Positions 7,554 through 13,693 of a stretch of 13,693 bases of DNA are shown here, in pieces; position 1 is the stretch's first letter, and each line of letters opens with the position of its first letter. Source of the stretch: an uncultured Ruminococcus sp. (GTDB lineage Bacteria; Bacillota; Clostridia; Oscillospirales; Ruminococcaceae); assembly GCA_900752785.1 (NCBI GenBank), contig CAADWP010000112.1, forward strand, positions 1 through 13,693, written 5' to 3'. The translations under genes were made by a program, and so were the position numbers. The notes beneath the pieces are model-generated. The model saw nothing but the letters and a program-made list of their open reading frames with translations. It had not been told where the DNA came from and did no database searches.

Positions 7554-8444
7554 TCATTTAAAAGTAACAATATTTTTATTCAGGATAAAGGCGGGACGAT
7601 ATGAGAGCTTTGATTTTCTCAGCCCTTCAAGTCCAAGATCCTCCTCGCGGTTGATAAATTTATAGCTGCGCGCAGCGTCTTTGGCAAAGCAGTTGTTAAT
7701 TCCTGCATAAATTCCGCTGTATTTCGTGTCAGCCTTTTCAATATGAATGCAGAATGTATCGCGGTTAAGCTTCTCACCAATCGTGAACGCGGCAAGTTCG
7801 CCGTCTTTCCTTATTACTCCGCCGCTTAATCCAAGTTCATAAAAATATGTGAAATAGGTGTTTATGGCAAATTGCTCAGCAATAAAGGAATGATCGTGCT
7901 CCGCAGCTCGGCTGTTATAAGAAACAGCTCCGAAAGTGATACAGTCGTCAAAATCTTTTTCAGTTATTGGAGAGTATTCGCAGCCAAGCTCCTTGAATCT
8001 TGCAAGGTAATTGCGCTTGCCATGATATTTCTTTCCCGGCAGTTCAATAAGATCTGAAGTATTGTAAATATAATCAGAGCTGTCCCGGTCGTAAGTTACA
8101 ATGAATCCGTTAGGGTAAAGCTCATGAAGCATCGGAAGAAAATCGTCCGTGATTCCCGTAATGATCAGCGGAACGCCGAGACTATCGGTATAACGTTTCA
8201 TTTCTCCGATAACGTCTTTGTAGCTTCCCGTTCCTGCGGGAAGAATAAAGCGGGGAACGCCGTCTTCGGTATCGAAAGCACAGCATAGATAGAAATTCTT
8301 GTAGAACGATATTTGGGATCCTGCAAGTCGTCTCCATGCCATATTATTGGCAAAGCTGTATTCGCAGCCCATGAACTGAGATTCTGACAGTGCAGCGTCA
8401 ATACGCATTTTATCGGAAATATCAATATCTCTGAATTCAAGCAT
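7554..8444 (-). CDS. DUF2156 domain protein (GNAT-like fold)
   Basis: A 296-residue protein made only of the DUF2156 domain, the module that forms the catalytic part of phosphatidylglycerol lysyltransferases (MprF) without their membrane half. Family motifs are DLIELPGKKYHGKRNYLARF at 131-150, HIEKA at 234-238, and INREEDLGLEGLRKSKLSY at 264-282. No signal peptide or transmembrane segment is visible, so it should be cytoplasmic. Stand-alone members have no settled substrate; aminoacyl or acyl transfer onto a lipid or peptide is the usual guess. It follows thyX after three bases and has no clear metabolic link to its neighbours. Confidence 0.88.
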   Translation of the reverse strand: MLEFRDIDISDKMRIDAALSESQFMGCEYSFANNMAWRRLAGSQISFYKNFYLCCAFDTEDGVPRFILPAGTGSYKDVIGEMKRYTDSLGVPLIITGITDDFLPMLHELYPNGFIVTYDRDSSDYIYNTSDLIELPGKKYHGKRNYLARFKELGCEYSPITEKDFDDCITFGAVSYNSRAAEHDHSFIAEQFAINTYFTYFYELGLSGGVIRKDGELAAFTIGEKLNRDTFCIHIEKADTKYSGIYAGINNCFAKDAARSYKFINREEDLGLEGLRKSKLSYRPAFILNKNIVTFK

Positions 8445-8447
8445 AGC

Positions 8448-9230
8448 TTACTCCAAGCTTTGTCCGCGTTTCATTTTATCATATTTTTCTCTGACTTCAT
8501 TTATTTTGCCGCAGCTCATTTTTCCCTCGGGACATTTTCCGTCGGCAACGCAGGAGGGGCCGGCATATTTAAAAATATTCGGAGCAGCGTCAAGGCAAAG
8601 CCGGAGCATTTCGTTTGCTACATTACGTATCTCCCATTGAGCCCTGTTGCAGCAGCGGTGACGAAAGAAATTGAAAAGCGAGCGTACATTCATGGTAACT
8701 ATTATCTTTGTTTCGCATGCGTTTGGAAGCAGAAAGCGCGCATCCTCGTTCGCAAGTTTGCGAGCCTTGGAAAGAGCTGATTTTTCGTCCATTCCCTCAG
8801 CTATAAGCTTTTCTTTCTGTTTTTCCGTAAGAATATCCGCAAGTCTGCTGTAGCTTTCGGTTATTTCGGCTATCATTCTGTCAAATTCGGACTTTGCTTC
8901 GGGAACTTCCTCAACAGCGGGAGGAGTAATGAATTCAAACTCCTTTTCACTTACATAGCGCTGACTTTTCTGTGAATAGGAGGCTATGCGGTGACGAACA
9001 AGCTGATGACTGCAGGCTCTTGAAATACCTTCAATGCCAAAAGTAAACGAAACGTGCTCCATAACGCTTTCGTGACCGATAGATACGAGCATATCTATGA
9101 AGCTCTCGGTTTTTTCCTGTGTAAGACCTTCTTTTAAGCCGTTTATGCTGCTGCTTGAATAACAGAGCTTTGCGGCAGTAGCTGCAAGCTTTTCTGGGTC
9201 GGGTGTATGTGTAATAAGTTCAACTTTCAT
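8448..9230 (-). CDS. thyX: FAD-dependent thymidylate synthase ThyX
   Basis: ThyX methylates dUMP to dTMP using methylene-THF, NADPH and FAD, replacing classical ThyA. The defining motif RHR-x7-S is present at 79-89 (RHRIASYSQKS), followed by QRYVSE. The substrate-binding region RHRCCNRAQWEIR lies at 190-202. The 260-residue length is slightly above the shortest members because of a C-terminal extension with GPSCVADGKCPEGKMSCG (Cys227, Cys233, Cys240), a tail I associate with clostridial ThyX. The ATG follows a GGAGGG site at 9238-9243. It is the promoter-proximal gene of the operon, with the folate enzyme three genes downstream. Confidence 0.96.
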   Translation of the reverse strand: MKVELITHTPDPEKLAATAAKLCYSSSSINGLKEGLTQEKTESFIDMLVSIGHESVMEHVSFTFGIEGISRACSHQLVRHRIASYSQKSQRYVSEKEFEFITPPAVEEVPEAKSEFDRMIAEITESYSRLADILTEKQKEKLIAEGMDEKSALSKARKLANEDARFLLPNACETKIIVTMNVRSLFNFFRHRCCNRAQWEIRNVANEMLRLCLDAAPNIFKYAGPSCVADGKCPEGKMSCGKINEVREKYDKMKRGQSLE

Positions 9231-9275
9231 TAAACTGCCCTCCGGACTGGAAAATAAATATAACGCTTATATATC

Positions 9276-9304
9276 ATTTTATCATTTTACGCTTTGTAAG
9301 TCAA
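9276..9304 (-). promoter_or_regulatory. Promoter of the thyX operon
   Basis: On the minus strand TTGACT (9299-9304), a 17-base spacer and TAAAAT (9276-9281). Transcription should start near 9269, leaving a leader of about 39 bases that contains the GGAGGG site. No other promoter was found between the tightly packed operon genes, so this one probably serves all six. Confidence 0.7.
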
Positions 9305-9374
9305 GAAAAAACATATAAAATAATATCGTTTAAAAATTAAATTATGAAAAAATAAAGAAAATTTTATTTTTCTA

Positions 9375-9403
9375 TGGACAAATTCATAAAAATATAGTAT
9401 AAT
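9375..9403 (+). promoter_or_regulatory. Promoter of the lipoprotein gene
   Basis: TGGACA (9375-9380), a 17-base spacer and a perfect TATAAT (9398-9403). The start would be near 9410, giving an unusually long leader of about 124 bases. It is divergent from the thyX promoter, with about 70 AT-rich bases between the two -35 boxes. Confidence 0.7.
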
Positions 9404-9450
9404 AAAAAAGTATTTGAAGTTTGTGAAGGTATCAGCAGTTTATTTCCTTG

Positions 9451-9510
9451 ATGCCCGTCACGTTAAATATTCTAATGCCTCAGCTCGTAGCATTCAATTG
9501 CTGACGGCAT
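9451..9510 (+). promoter_or_regulatory. Structured 5' leader of the lipoprotein gene
   Basis: ATGCCCGTCA (9451-9460) can pair with TGACGGCAT (9502-9510) with one bulged C, closing a region that contains a second small stem, AATGC (9474-9478) with GCATT (9490-9494). The outer stem ends 9 bases before the GGAGG site at 9520-9524. It matches no riboswitch class I recognise. It could stabilise the mRNA or affect ribosome access, or be incidental. Confidence 0.3.
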
Positions 9511-9533
9511 AGCATAATCGGAGGAATATCATA

Positions 9534-10775
9534 ATGAAGAATATTAAAAAGCTTATTGCAGCCGCAGCCGCAGTTGTTCTTGCATCGACTGCCGGATGCA
9601 GCGCTCCCGGTGCATTAACTATCGGAAACGGTACAAAGACCGCTTTAACAGTCGACGGCTATGAGATCCCTGCAGGCATATTTATTTTTAACGAGATCTA
9701 TGCCTATAACGACGCTGTGAGTCAGGTCTATTCCGAGAGCGGGCAATATCCGACAGTTAAGGATATGGAAAAGGCGTCTATTGATTCAAAGGATTCCGTT
9801 GACTGGATACAGGATAAGGCTACGGAATACTGCAAGGATTTTGTCGCGGCAGAAAAAGAGTTCGATAAGATCGGCGGCAAGCTTACTGATGAAGAACTCA
9901 AGGAGATCGACGAATCAGTTGAAGCCGCTCTTGAAAATAAGCTTCTTACCGAAAACGGTATCGGAGAGGAATCTATCCGTAAAATGGTCACAAACGGATA
10001 TAAAATAGACCATATTTTTGAGCATTACTTTGGTATAGGCGCAGAAAACGGATGTACCGAAGATGAATTAAAGGAGTATTTTGTTGAAAACACCGCGAGA
10101 ATAAAGTCTGTTTCCGTAAAGCTTACAGATTCCGAGGGAAAGGCTCTTGGCGACGACGAAAAGCATAAGCTTGAAAACAAGATAAAGGAATGGGTAAGCG
10201 AGATCAATTCTGAATCATCGGAACTTGATAAAATGCATAAAATGGATGACATTCAGAAGGAGTATACCGAATTTGCAGCTCAGCTTACAGCTACAGGTAC
10301 GGTTACTACTACAACTACAACAACAACCGCGCCTGCTTCTTCCAACGGAACGGCTACGACAACTACAACTAATCCTTATGCAAATGAGAGAACAGTAACA
10401 AAATATACTACAACTACAGCTCCGATAGGCGAGGCAACGGTCGTAACTACGGAAGCCGAGACAGAAGCTCAGAAGAATGAGAAAAAGCTTAATGATATGA
10501 TTTTTAATGATCTGAAGACAAACGAAGCTATCTCCTATGAATACAGCGATTCTTTAATATATATTATCCTCAAGGGCGATATCAAGGTTCGTATGACAGA
10601 TGACGATCTTTGGTCAGAGGATGTTATTGACGGTACGCTTCAGAAACGTTACGGTCAGGATTATAAGGATATGATGGAATCTTTCTCAAAAACCTTTTCT
10701 GTTGACAAGAATCAGCGTGCTTACAGAAGATATAATCCCTTTGAGCTTGATCTTGAAGCAGGCTCTGATTCATAA
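9534..10775 (+). CDS. SurA/PrsA-like lipoprotein with Thr-rich linker
   Basis: A signal peptide (KNIKKLIAAAAAVVLASTAGC) ends at Cys22, a likely lipidation site, so the 413-residue protein should sit on the outer face of the membrane. Residues about 36-190 are helical and acidic and open with ALTVDGYEIPAGIFIFNEIY, resembling the N-terminal chaperone part of SurA/PrsA foldases. IKSVSVKLTDSEGK (190-203) and the helix after it look like the start of a parvulin domain. The expected catalytic core is then replaced by a low-complexity Thr-rich linker (about 251-308). Residues 315-350 (LIYIILKGDI) may be the final strands, followed by a C-terminal helical part. A foldase-type chaperone without PPIase activity is my best inference; a binding or structural lipoprotein is possible. 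A GGAGG site (9520-9524) supports the start. Confidence 0.6.
   Translation: MKNIKKLIAAAAAVVLASTAGCSAPGALTIGNGTKTALTVDGYEIPAGIFIFNEIYAYNDAVSQVYSESGQYPTVKDMEKASIDSKDSVDWIQDKATEYCKDFVAAEKEFDKIGGKLTDEELKEIDESVEAALENKLLTENGIGEESIRKMVTNGYKIDHIFEHYFGIGAENGCTEDELKEYFVENTARIKSVSVKLTDSEGKALGDDEKHKLENKIKEWVSEINSESSELDKMHKMDDIQKEYTEFAAQLTATGTVTTTTTTTTAPASSNGTATTTTTNPYANERTVTKYTTTTAPIGEATVVTTEAETEAQKNEKKLNDMIFNDLKTNEAISYEYSDSLIYIILKGDIKVRMTDDDLWSEDVIDGTLQKRYGQDYKDMMESFSKTFSVDKNQRAYRRYNPFELDLEAGSDS
10284..10457 (+). repeat. Low-complexity ACN (threonine) codon tracts
   Basis: Three threonine-rich runs encoded by alternating ACT, ACA and ACG codons: nine at about 10302-10328, several at 10353-10370, and a shorter one near 10408-10418. 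They form a flexible, possibly glycosylated linker in the lipoprotein. Because the codons are mixed, slippage should be milder than in a pure triplet repeat, but length variation between strains is plausible. Confidence 0.7.
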
Positions 10776-10844
10776 AATTCATTTTAATAACAAACTTCGA
10801 TTTTTTTAATTTGATAAAACATTGATCCAAAATGTTATAACAGC

Positions 10845-10882
10845 AAGTCCCCTTATTCAGTTTCTTGAATAAGGGGACTTTT
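10845..10882. terminator. Bidirectional terminator between convergent genes
   Basis: AAGTCCCCTTATTCA (10845-10859) pairs perfectly with TGAATAAGGGGACTT (10866-10880) around a 6-base loop, giving a 15-bp stem. It is followed by two more T on the plus strand. It lies between the stop of the lipoprotein gene (10775) and the stop of the convergent glycosidase gene (10919). A smaller stem, AACATT/AATGTT (10818-10836), precedes it. Confidence 0.85.
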
Positions 10883-10918
10883 GCCTACTATTGGAAGAAT
10901 TAAAACGTTATTTATTAA

Positions 10919-13669
10919 TTATATGATATTGAGAAGAAGTTTTCTCATCATAACAAGATCGTATATATTTATTACGGAATCCCTGCATAGATCTCCGGCT
11001 TCCCAATTAATAAGTTCGCCGTCTGAAATAAGAAATTTATGCATCATAACAAGGTCGGCTGAGCTAAATTCGCCGTCGTTGTTTACGTCTCCTATGATCG
11101 GTATTTTTTCCGAGGAGGGCTCAATAACAAATTTCTGACCGTCTCCTCCCCAGAATTCCCATTGACAGATATTTGCTCCGTCCTCGGTGCTGATCTCAAA
11201 AACGTCAACGCAGGATTTTCCGCCGGAAGCCATTGAAAGAATTGAATAAGATCCGTCCTTATTGCATATCAGTTTGAATTTTTGCGAATCATTTCCTATA
11301 TATTGCGATGTGTATATATTGCTGCCGTTTTCTGCCGAACTGTTTTCTACCGTTAAAGCAAGACCGTTTTTATCAGTAATAGAATAAGTATTATCGCCGA
11401 CATTTTTTATGTTCCAAAGTTCTTCTGAAACTCCCTGAACAACATTTCCGTTATCCTCAGTAATCCATTTGCTGCTGTTTATGTTTTTGATAGTGTAAAT
11501 TCCATCGTTTACCTGGGGATATACAGGAGTGAGCTTCCAAAGCTGACAATCTCCGCCCCAGAATTCCCATTGATTGATGTTACCGCCGTTTTGAGCGCTC
11601 CATTCGTATACATCAAGCCCCGCTGCGTCGCCGGAGCTTTTGGAAACTATGCCATAATATAAACCGTCCTTTATTAACTTCCATTGCTGATTGTCAGCTC
11701 CTGTGTAAGGAGCAAGTTGAATATTCAAACCGTTTTCAGCGCTGTTTCCGTTAACGCTCATTGCCATGCTTTCATCGGAGGCAAGAAGAATTTTGCTGTA
11801 TCCGTTTCCAAGATCGACAATGCGCCACTCATGGTGAGGACCATTATTCATTTCCCATTGCTGTATATTAGTGCCATCATCAGTTTTTCCGTCCTGCACT
11901 TCGACAAGTAAACGGCTGTTTTTATTTGTGATAAAGTAGGAAACTCCGCTGAGAAGCTCAGTATCTCCGATAGTTTTAGATCCGCTTGTACCGCCTGCGG
12001 TATCCTGCTTATATACAAGCTGGCTGTCAAAACGAGTATGATCGGTTAACGGTGATCTGTCGCTGCCGGTATATGCTTTTGTCTGAACTCCCCAGATCGT
12101 TTGATTGTTGCTGCCAACTGCGGTAAACGACATTACCTTTTTATTTGTGCCGGATTCGTCCTGAGCTGCAAGAAAAACTCCATAGTAATCATGTCCCCCT
12201 ATATTCAGCACAGCGTCCGCACTTCCCTTTTCCTGCGACCATGTTCCGGTAACGCTGCCGCTAATCGTGCCGTCGGCGTTTAAAGTAATTGTACGCGATT
12301 CATAAATGTTTTTACTTGTATCATTTCCATGGTTAATAAATTCATAGCTGCCGATAATGTCCTCCGTATTGTATCCGCCTTCTGAAAGCTTGTCGCCGCT
12401 GTATTCATATGGAGCTACAATGGGCCATCCTTCGCTGTTGAAGTAGATAGCATGAACCCTTAATTCATGATATTCTGTTCCGTTGTTAAAGCGTGTATGA
12501 TTAAAAAGATACCATTGACCGTCATCATCACGCATAACTGAATTATGGCCGGGAGCCATATATGCTGTGGGAAGCGAGCTGAATTTATGATTGCCCATAA
12601 CTTTCAGTCCTGCATTGTCAAGCTTTGAATTAGAAGTGAGCACAGCATTGTTTCCCGAAGGATCCGTAAACGGACCGTTTGGATTTTTTGAGCGAAAAAC
12701 GCGCATATTATATCCGCCTGTAGCTGTAAGACCGCCATAGGTCACCCAAAGATAATAATATCCTGTTTCGGCATTGTACTCAATATAGGGAGCTTCGCCG
12801 GAATTTCCATATCCCCCTGATATTTTTGTTCCGAAATAGCTGTCGATCATTCGTCCGTCTGAAGTCTCACCGGATTTTGGGTGAATGCATCTGCCTGTTT
12901 TGGGGTCTATTTCAAGCGTAAATATGCCTCCCGACCATGATCCGTAGCACATATACATTGTTCCGTTGGTATCATAATATATAGTCGGGTCAATAGCGTT
13001 CGGAAAAAGCTGATTATTATATTCGCTGTTATTGAACCATGCTTCGTTATAAGTGACCTGACCGGCAGCAATAAGTTCGTCAATATTGGTGGAGGTGTAT
13101 TTTCTGTTGACGTTTTTAGTGGAGCTTGTAGCATAGCTGTCATTGGCGGTAAAACCTGAATAGATCAGCGTATCGACAAATGTATACGGACCCGCCGCAT
13201 TTTGCGACACTGCATAAGCTATAACAGAGCGGATATAGGTGGATGATGTACAGAAATACATCATATAAGCGCCTTTTGAACCGTCTGTATTTATATAATC
13301 GGGATTATAAATTACATCGGGAGCCCAGACAGCAAACGAACCCTCACAATCTTCTAAATTTTCTCCGGCCCAGGCAAATGCACCCGCAAGATTCTGAGAC
13401 AAATTGCCGAAAATAGCGTTATTATTTACGGTGTAGCCGTTTGTGAACAGAGTCCAGTTCTGGAGATCCTTTGATTTTGCAGCATCAATGTGAGAGCCGA
13501 AAACATAATATGTACCGTCTGTATCCTTGAATATTGACGGATCGTGGACTGAAACCCTGCTTTTCGGAGCTGCTGCGGCCGTTTTCTCATGTATTATGCT
13601 GCCTGAAATACCTGAACTTAAAAGCAGGCAGCATGAAAGCGCTGCGGAAATAATTTTTTTTAATTTCAA
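10919..13669 (-). CDS. Secreted GH43 arabinanase with two ricin-type modules and a dockerin
   Basis: A signal peptide (about 1-34) is followed by a five-bladed GH43 domain (about 38-415) of the endo-1,5-alpha-arabinanase type, which cuts pectic arabinan. Expected catalytic residues are Asp43 (VHDPSIF, base), Asp227 (AIDPTIY, pKa modulator) and Glu292 (SGEAPYI, acid), with His375 (APGHNSV) at the metal site seen in B. subtilis Abn2. A GH43 C-terminal beta domain spans about 430-555, then a Gly/Ser/Thr linker. Two ricin/CBM13-like modules follow (about 570-714 and 717-850), each ending in QWEFWGGD, and a type I dockerin (858-916) mediates cellulosome attachment. Length is 916 residues. The start is TTG (13667-13669), 8 bases after AGGAGG; it gives a proper signal peptide. 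The promoter lies beyond the right edge. Confidence 0.92.
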   Translation of the reverse strand: MKLKKIISAALSCCLLLSSGISGSIIHEKTAAAAPKSRVSVHDPSIFKDTDGTYYVFGSHIDAAKSKDLQNWTLFTNGYTVNNNAIFGNLSQNLAGAFAWAGENLEDCEGSFAVWAPDVIYNPDYINTDGSKGAYMMYFCTSSTYIRSVIAYAVSQNAAGPYTFVDTLIYSGFTANDSYATSSTKNVNRKYTSTNIDELIAAGQVTYNEAWFNNSEYNNQLFPNAIDPTIYYDTNGTMYMCYGSWSGGIFTLEIDPKTGRCIHPKSGETSDGRMIDSYFGTKISGGYGNSGEAPYIEYNAETGYYYLWVTYGGLTATGGYNMRVFRSKNPNGPFTDPSGNNAVLTSNSKLDNAGLKVMGNHKFSSLPTAYMAPGHNSVMRDDDGQWYLFNHTRFNNGTEYHELRVHAIYFNSEGWPIVAPYEYSGDKLSEGGYNTEDIIGSYEFINHGNDTSKNIYESRTITLNADGTISGSVTGTWSQEKGSADAVLNIGGHDYYGVFLAAQDESGTNKKVMSFTAVGSNNQTIWGVQTKAYTGSDRSPLTDHTRFDSQLVYKQDTAGGTSGSKTIGDTELLSGVSYFITNKNSRLLVEVQDGKTDDGTNIQQWEMNNGPHHEWRIVDLGNGYSKILLASDESMAMSVNGNSAENGLNIQLAPYTGADNQQWKLIKDGLYYGIVSKSSGDAAGLDVYEWSAQNGGNINQWEFWGGDCQLWKLTPVYPQVNDGIYTIKNINSSKWITEDNGNVVQGVSEELWNIKNVGDNTYSITDKNGLALTVENSSAENGSNIYTSQYIGNDSQKFKLICNKDGSYSILSMASGGKSCVDVFEISTEDGANICQWEFWGGDGQKFVIEPSSEKIPIIGDVNNDGEFSSADLVMMHKFLISDGELINWEAGDLCRDSVINIYDLVMMRKLLLNII
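10922..11098 (-). other. Type I dockerin module (within the GH43 gene)
   Basis: The first calcium loop is canonical: Asp861, Asn863, Asp865, Gly866 and Asp872 in DVNNDGEFSSAD. The second, DLCRDSVINIYD, keeps Asp893, Asp897, Asn901 and Asp904 but has Cys895 for Asn and Ser898 for Gly. Both are followed by near-identical helices (DLVMMHKFL and DLVMMRKLL), the duplicated cohesin-binding faces. This points to a cellulosome-forming host with cohesin scaffoldins elsewhere. Confidence 0.88.
11148..11573 (-). repeat. Duplicated ricin-module segment at DNA level
   Basis: An identical 18-base stretch, CCCCAGAATTCCCATTGA on the plus strand, occurs at 11148-11165 and 11556-11573. Both encode the QWEFWGG ending of a ricin-type module, at equivalent positions of the two modules. 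The rest of the modules has diverged, so this is an old tandem duplication with a conserved core. Confidence 0.65.
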
Positions 13670-13670
13670 T

Positions 13671-13684
13671 TAAAATTCCTCCTT
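13671..13684 (-). promoter_or_regulatory. Ribosome binding site supporting a TTG start
   Basis: AAAAGGAGG on the minus strand lies 8 bases before the TTG at 13667-13669. This near-perfect Shine-Dalgarno sequence is what makes the rare start codon credible, because no in-frame ATG lies near it and the encoded N-terminus is a clean signal peptide. Confidence 0.75.
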
Positions 13685-13693
13685 TTAATTTAT

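Noticed and set aside
9451..9504. 17-codon leader peptide frame in the lipoprotein leader (ATG at 9451, TGA at 9502)
   Set aside because: No Shine-Dalgarno sequence at a workable distance and no run of regulatory codons; the overlap with the hairpin arms explains the bases better.
1..13693. CRISPR array, prophage, transposase, tRNA or rRNA gene
   Set aside because: No spaced direct repeats, integrase or transposase motifs, or RNA gene signatures were found by reading both strands.

Overview
The window reads as a chromosomal segment of a Gram-positive Clostridia member, most likely a Ruminococcus-type gut or rumen fibre degrader. The evidence is a secreted GH43 arabinanase ending in a type I dockerin (the cellulosome anchoring module), a lipoprotein with long threonine-rich linkers of the kind common in Ruminococcus, consensus sigma-A promoters with AT-rich spacers, GGAGG ribosome binding sites, and a B. 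subtilis-like pairing of mltG with a U32-family gene. The species cannot be fixed from the sequence alone.

Layout. (1) Positions 1-205 hold no recognisable gene, only a candidate leftward promoter. (2) Positions 206-3116 form a vitamin B6 locus: pdxS and pdxT (both subunits of the DXP-independent PLP synthase, start and stop codons overlapping) face a divergent MocR/PdxR-type regulator. The 104-base gap carries two promoters with overlapping -10 boxes and a palindrome. The regulator has Arg in place of the Schiff-base Lys in its aminotransferase domain. (3) Positions 3117-3843 hold a decayed, 5'-truncated SsuC/TauC-type ABC permease pseudogene, then unrecognised DNA, ending in a strong terminator. 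(4) Positions 3844-9230 are a leftward six-gene operon: thyX, a DUF2156 protein, a DJ-1/PfpI protein, 5-formyl-THF cyclo-ligase, mltG and a U32-family protein (TrhP/YrrO type). Junctions are overlaps or gaps of at most 12 bases. A TTGACT-N17-TAAAAT promoter lies upstream and the terminator at 3806-3841 lies directly after the last stop. (5) Positions 9231-10775 hold a rightward lipoprotein gene with its own promoter and a foldable 5' leader; the protein looks like a SurA/PrsA foldase whose PPIase region is disrupted by a Thr-rich linker. (6) Positions 10919-13669 encode a leftward 916-residue cellulosomal arabinanase (GH43, GH43 C-terminal domain, two ricin-type modules, dockerin) starting at TTG. 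It is separated from the convergent lipoprotein gene by a 15-bp-stem terminator.

How the genes work together. PdxS and PdxT make PLP, and the divergent regulator probably controls them and itself through the shared promoter region. In the long operon ThyX and the cyclo-ligase both act in one-carbon folate metabolism (dTMP synthesis, salvage of 5-formyl-THF), MltG acts at the septal and lateral wall, and the U32 protein probably hydroxylates tRNA wobble uridine. This is a housekeeping cluster rather than one pathway. The last two genes act outside the cytoplasm, in envelope protein quality control and pectic arabinan degradation. I see no defence system, prophage, CRISPR array or complete mobile element. 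The most unusual items are the altered PLP pocket of the regulator, the split foldase-like lipoprotein and the permease in visible decay.
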